Assembly: GCA_964427185.1 (NCBI GenBank)
Contig: CAYRSN010000002.1
Location: 1 to 64,000, forward strand
DNA from: Sulfurivirga sp964427185
Lineage (GTDB): Bacteria > Pseudomonadota > Gammaproteobacteria > Thiomicrospirales > Thiomicrospiraceae
Reading direction: 5' to 3'
DNA length: 64,000 bases
The notes beneath the pieces were generated by a model, which was given only the letters and a program-made list of their open reading frames with translations, did not search any database and was not told the DNA's origin. Below are positions 61,737 to 64,000 of the stretch, piece after piece; position 1 is the first letter of the stretch, and each line of letters starts with the position of its first letter. Made by a program: the position numbers and the translations under genes.

Positions 61737-62669
61737 ATGGCCGCGAACTTCGCAGACCGTGACGGTTGGATCTGGCTGGATGGTGAAATGGTGCCGTGGC
61801 GTGAGGCCAAGGTGCATGTGCTGACCCACACGCTGCATTATGGTATGGGTGTGTTTGAAGGGGTGCGTGCCTATGAAAGTGAAATCGGTACGGCTATTTT
61901 CCAGCTGCAGGCGCATACGGATCGTCTTTTCAATTCCGCCAAAATCATGCGTATGCCCATGCCGTTTGATAAGGAAACGTTAAATGAAGCGCAAAAGGCT
62001 GTGGTGCGTGAAAACGGGCTGAAATCCGCCTATTTGCGGCCGATGGTGTTTTATGGCTCTGAAGGGATGGGGCTGCGGGCGGACAATCTGAAGGTGCATG
62101 TGATGATCGCCGCCTGGGAGTGGGGTGCCTATATGGGCGAGGAAAACCTGGCGCGGGGCATTAAGGTGGCCACCTCCAGCTTTACCCGTCACCATGTCAA
62201 TATCTCCATGACGCGCGCCAAGGCCAATGGGCATTACATTAACTCCATGCTGGCGCTGCAGGAGGCGATTAGCCACGGCTGTGATGAAGCGCTGTTGCTG
62301 GATCCGGAAGGCTATGTGGCCGAGGGGAGTGGTGAGAATTTCTTTATGGTGAAAGATGGCATTATTTATACGCCGGAGCTAACCTCCTGCCTGGATGGCA
62401 TTACCCGTAAGACGGTGATGGCGCTGGCGGATACATTGGGTTATGGGGTGCGGGAGAAGCGCATTACCCGAGATGAAGTCTATATTGCGGATGAGGCTTT
62501 CTTTACCGGCACGGCGGCGGAGGTGACCCCGATTCGTGAGCTGGATGAGCGTATGATTGGTGAAGGGTGTCGCGGTCCGGTGACTGAAAAATTGCAGCAG
62601 CTTTATTTTGATGTGGTGCATGGTCGTAAAGCAGAATATCAACACTGGCTGACACCCGTTACGGCATAA
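61737..62669 (+). CDS. ilvE: Branched-chain amino acid aminotransferase
   Basis: A class IV PLP aminotransferase for the last step of isoleucine, leucine and valine synthesis. The 310-residue protein has HTLHYGMGVFEGVRAY at the N-terminus, the PLP Lys in MTRAKANGHYINSM, and GSGENFFMVKDG and FFTGTAAEVTPI near the C-terminus. It is divergent from argD. Confidence 0.96.
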   Translation: MAANFADRDGWIWLDGEMVPWREAKVHVLTHTLHYGMGVFEGVRAYESEIGTAIFQLQAHTDRLFNSAKIMRMPMPFDKETLNEAQKAVVRENGLKSAYLRPMVFYGSEGMGLRADNLKVHVMIAAWEWGAYMGEENLARGIKVATSSFTRHHVNISMTRAKANGHYINSMLALQEAISHGCDEALLLDPEGYVAEGSGENFFMVKDGIIYTPELTSCLDGITRKTVMALADTLGYGVREKRITRDEVYIADEAFFTGTAAEVTPIRELDERMIGEGCRGPVTEKLQQLYFDVVHGRKAEYQHWLTPVTA

Positions 62670-62679
62670 GGAGTTTGTG

Positions 62680-62889
62680 ATGAGTAAAACGATACAATCT
62701 GTTGAAGTGACTTACGATGACCTTCCACTCTACTGCCCGAGTGGCAAAAGCCCTGTCAGCGGTGTAGGTGCTTTTGGAGGGCATCCACGCGTTTTTCTGC
62801 CTATTGAAAAAACAGGCAAGGCGAAGTGTCCTTATTGTGGTGCTGATTATGTGCTGAAGGACTGGGATCCGAATCACAGTGCCCATTGA
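62680..62889 (+). CDS. Zinc-finger domain protein (zf-CHCC, NDUFS6-like)
   Basis: A 69-residue protein with the CHCC zinc-finger pattern: YCPSG, a His in GGHPRVFL, and KCPYCGADY. The same fold occurs in the NDUFS6 subunit of mitochondrial complex I, and bacterial members are small proteins of unknown role often placed near ilvE or lipid A acyltransferase genes. AAGGAG stands six bases before ATG 62680, which is preferred over GTG 62677. Confidence 0.88.
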   Translation: MSKTIQSVEVTYDDLPLYCPSGKSPVSGVGAFGGHPRVFLPIEKTGKAKCPYCGADYVLKDWDPNHSAH

Positions 62890-62914
62890 GCAACCGGTTG
62901 GATAGGGATTGCGC

Positions 62915-62941
62915 AAGCCGCCTATGATGGGCGGCTTTTTT
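62915..62941 (+). terminator. Rho-independent terminator after the zinc-finger gene
   Basis: AAGCCGCC and GGCGGCTT form a stem around a seven-base loop, followed by a T-run, 25 bp after the stop codon; it ends the ilvE transcript. Confidence 0.85.
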
Positions 62942-62948
62942 ATGATGA

Positions 62949-63890
62949 CTAAATTTTCAGGTTCCAGCGGTTATGCACCCATAGATACTGTGCGGGGTTT
63001 TCTTTGATTTCTTTTTCATAAAGCTGATGCAGGCGGATCAGATCCGCCTTGTCATCCCCGCTTGGAAAATGTTCCAGCGGCGGCAGGCAGGTGACATGGT
63101 AATGCTCGCCAATACGGCGGGTGAAGACGGGGATCACGGCTGCCCGGGTGATTTTAGCCAGCTTTGAAGTGGCGGGGTTGCTGGGGGCGAGGTGGTTGAA
63201 GAAGGGGGCATCAATGCGTTTTTCAGGGTTGCGATAGCGTTGGTCGGGGAGGTAAAACAGCAACCCGCCTTGCTTTAAGTGGCGCAACATAGCGCGGGTA
63301 TTGTCCTTTGAAAGGGGTTCTACCCAAAGTTTGCCATCTTTATAGACAGTGCGTCCCTGTTTGATAAAAGATTCTAACAAAGGGTCATCATGGGGGCGAT
63401 AGACGGGTTTGATAGGGAACTTGAGCATCATGAACATGCCACTTAAGTCTATGTGGGTAAAGTGAGGAACCAGCAGGATGACTCCTTGCCCTTTGTCGAT
63501 GCAGGCTTGCACATGCTCTAGACCATGGTAGGTAACCAGCTGTAGTTCTTTGTCCGGTATGCCATGACGGTAGCCGCCCCACCAGGCGATCAGGTTTTCC
63601 ATCATGCTAATACCCAGGGACTCAAAATGGGCTTTGAGAAGCGCCTGGCGTTTGGATTCGGGCCAGTCCGGAAAGGCAAGGTTAATATTAGCTGCGGCAA
63701 TTTTCCTGCGGCGGGGGGCAATGGTGTAGAGCAGGCGGCCTAAAGGCCGTCCAAGTTTAAGTTTGGTGCGGTGGGGCAACTGAGCCAACAGGCGTAGCAG
63801 GCCTATGCCTGCCCAGACAGGCCAGTAACGGGGGTGGAGAAAAGCCGGTTGAAACTTACTGGCTGTTGCTTTGTCGGTAGAGCTGTGCAT
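62949..63890 (-). CDS. LpxL/HtrB-family lipid A acyltransferase
   Basis: An inner-membrane acyltransferase that adds a secondary acyl chain to lipid A. It has an N-terminal hydrophobic segment, the catalytic His-x4-Asp in VPHFTHIDLSGMF, and the conserved LPDQRYRNPE and YLWVHNRWN near the end. ATG 63890 (313 residues, AGGG upstream) is preferred over ATG 63935, which would lie deeper in the upstream msbA-like gene. LpxL and LpxM types cannot be separated here. Confidence 0.88.
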   Translation of the reverse strand: MHSSTDKATASKFQPAFLHPRYWPVWAGIGLLRLLAQLPHRTKLKLGRPLGRLLYTIAPRRRKIAAANINLAFPDWPESKRQALLKAHFESLGISMMENLIAWWGGYRHGIPDKELQLVTYHGLEHVQACIDKGQGVILLVPHFTHIDLSGMFMMLKFPIKPVYRPHDDPLLESFIKQGRTVYKDGKLWVEPLSKDNTRAMLRHLKQGGLLFYLPDQRYRNPEKRIDAPFFNHLAPSNPATSKLAKITRAAVIPVFTRRIGEHYHVTCLPPLEHFPSGDDKADLIRLHQLYEKEIKENPAQYLWVHNRWNLKI

Positions 63891-64000
63891 AACGACCCTG
63901 CTGTTGCAAAAGTGATTGGTGTGTGCCCTGTTCAATCAGGCGACCTTGTTCCAGCACAATAATCTGATCCGCATTTTCCACGGTGGTGAGCCGGTGGGCA
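63856..64000 (-). CDS. msbA: MsbA-like ABC transporter, C-terminal end only
   Basis: The window edge cuts this gene; only about 47 C-terminal residues are present, ending at TAA (63856-63858). The visible sequence HRLTTVENADQIIVLEQGRL followed by IEQGTHQSLLQQQGRYAQLY is the H-loop and tail of an exporter ATP-binding domain. The tail matches MsbA, the lipid A flippase, and the neighbouring LpxL-type gene supports this. It overlaps that gene's start by about 35 bases. Confidence 0.75.
   Translation of the reverse strand, partial: AHRLTTVENADQIIVLEQGRLIEQGTHQSLLQQQGRYAQLYRQSNSQ

Overview
The window is a chromosomal segment of a gammaproteobacterium. The supporting evidence is the order of conserved blocks: pyrH-frr-uppS-cdsA-rseP-bamA-skp-lpxD-fabZ-lpxA-lpxB-rnhB; zapA-6S RNA-5-FTHF cyclo-ligase; ygfB-pepP-ubiH-ubiI; yebC-ruvCAB-tolQRAB-pal-cpoB; and mreBCD-mrdA-rodA. 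The genes encode a Gram-negative envelope with lipid A, aerobic ubiquinone synthesis and a rod-shape system. An oxygen-sensing FNR and a nitrate/nitrite-type chemoreceptor suggest a motile organism that meets low oxygen. A free-living bacterium of the Thiotrichales/Piscirickettsiaceae kind is possible, but the sequence alone does not settle this.

Layout. 1-1.4 kb: mgtE (minus). 1.42-1.70 kb: a 275-bp element with near-perfect 26-bp terminal inverted repeats. 1.8-12.8 kb: translation, phospholipid, outer-membrane and lipid A genes in one direction. 12.8-15.5 kb: chemoreceptor and SCO1 (minus). 15.7-24.8 kb: ilvA, cyclo-ligase, 6S RNA, zapA, the pepP/ubi block with a K+ channel, and a LysR regulator. 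24.9-36.9 kb: DUF502, aspS, nadA, yebC, ruvCAB, tol-pal-cpoB, queC. 37-41.4 kb: rnr, rlmB and, on the opposite strand, a ketohexokinase-like kinase fused to a Rieske domain. 41.4-43.6 kb: an AT-rich gap with DnaA-box-like sites, fnr, a candidate FNR-controlled small RNA, and a second Pal-like lipoprotein. 43.6-49.75 kb: pepN and four poorly characterised envelope genes, one containing a 100-N assembly gap. 49.75-55 kb: rodA, mrdA, mreDCB (minus). 55.1-64 kb: gatCAB, htpX, argF/argD, ilvE, a zinc-finger protein, an LpxL-type acyltransferase and the 3' end of an msbA-like gene.

How the genes work together. BamA, Skp, RseP, LpxA/B/D, FabZ, the LpxL-type acyltransferase, Tol-Pal and the MsbA-like protein build and maintain the outer membrane. 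MreBCD, PBP2 and RodA build the lateral wall. GatCAB together with an AspRS carrying two residues typical of the non-discriminating type points to tRNA-dependent amidation. The most unusual items are a probable FNR-activated small RNA with an exposed anti-Shine-Dalgarno stretch just after fnr, the ketohexokinase-Rieske fusion, a stand-alone LpoA-like C-domain protein at the head of an envelope cassette, and the short inverted-repeat mobile element. No tRNA, rRNA, CRISPR array, prophage or complete insertion sequence was recognised.
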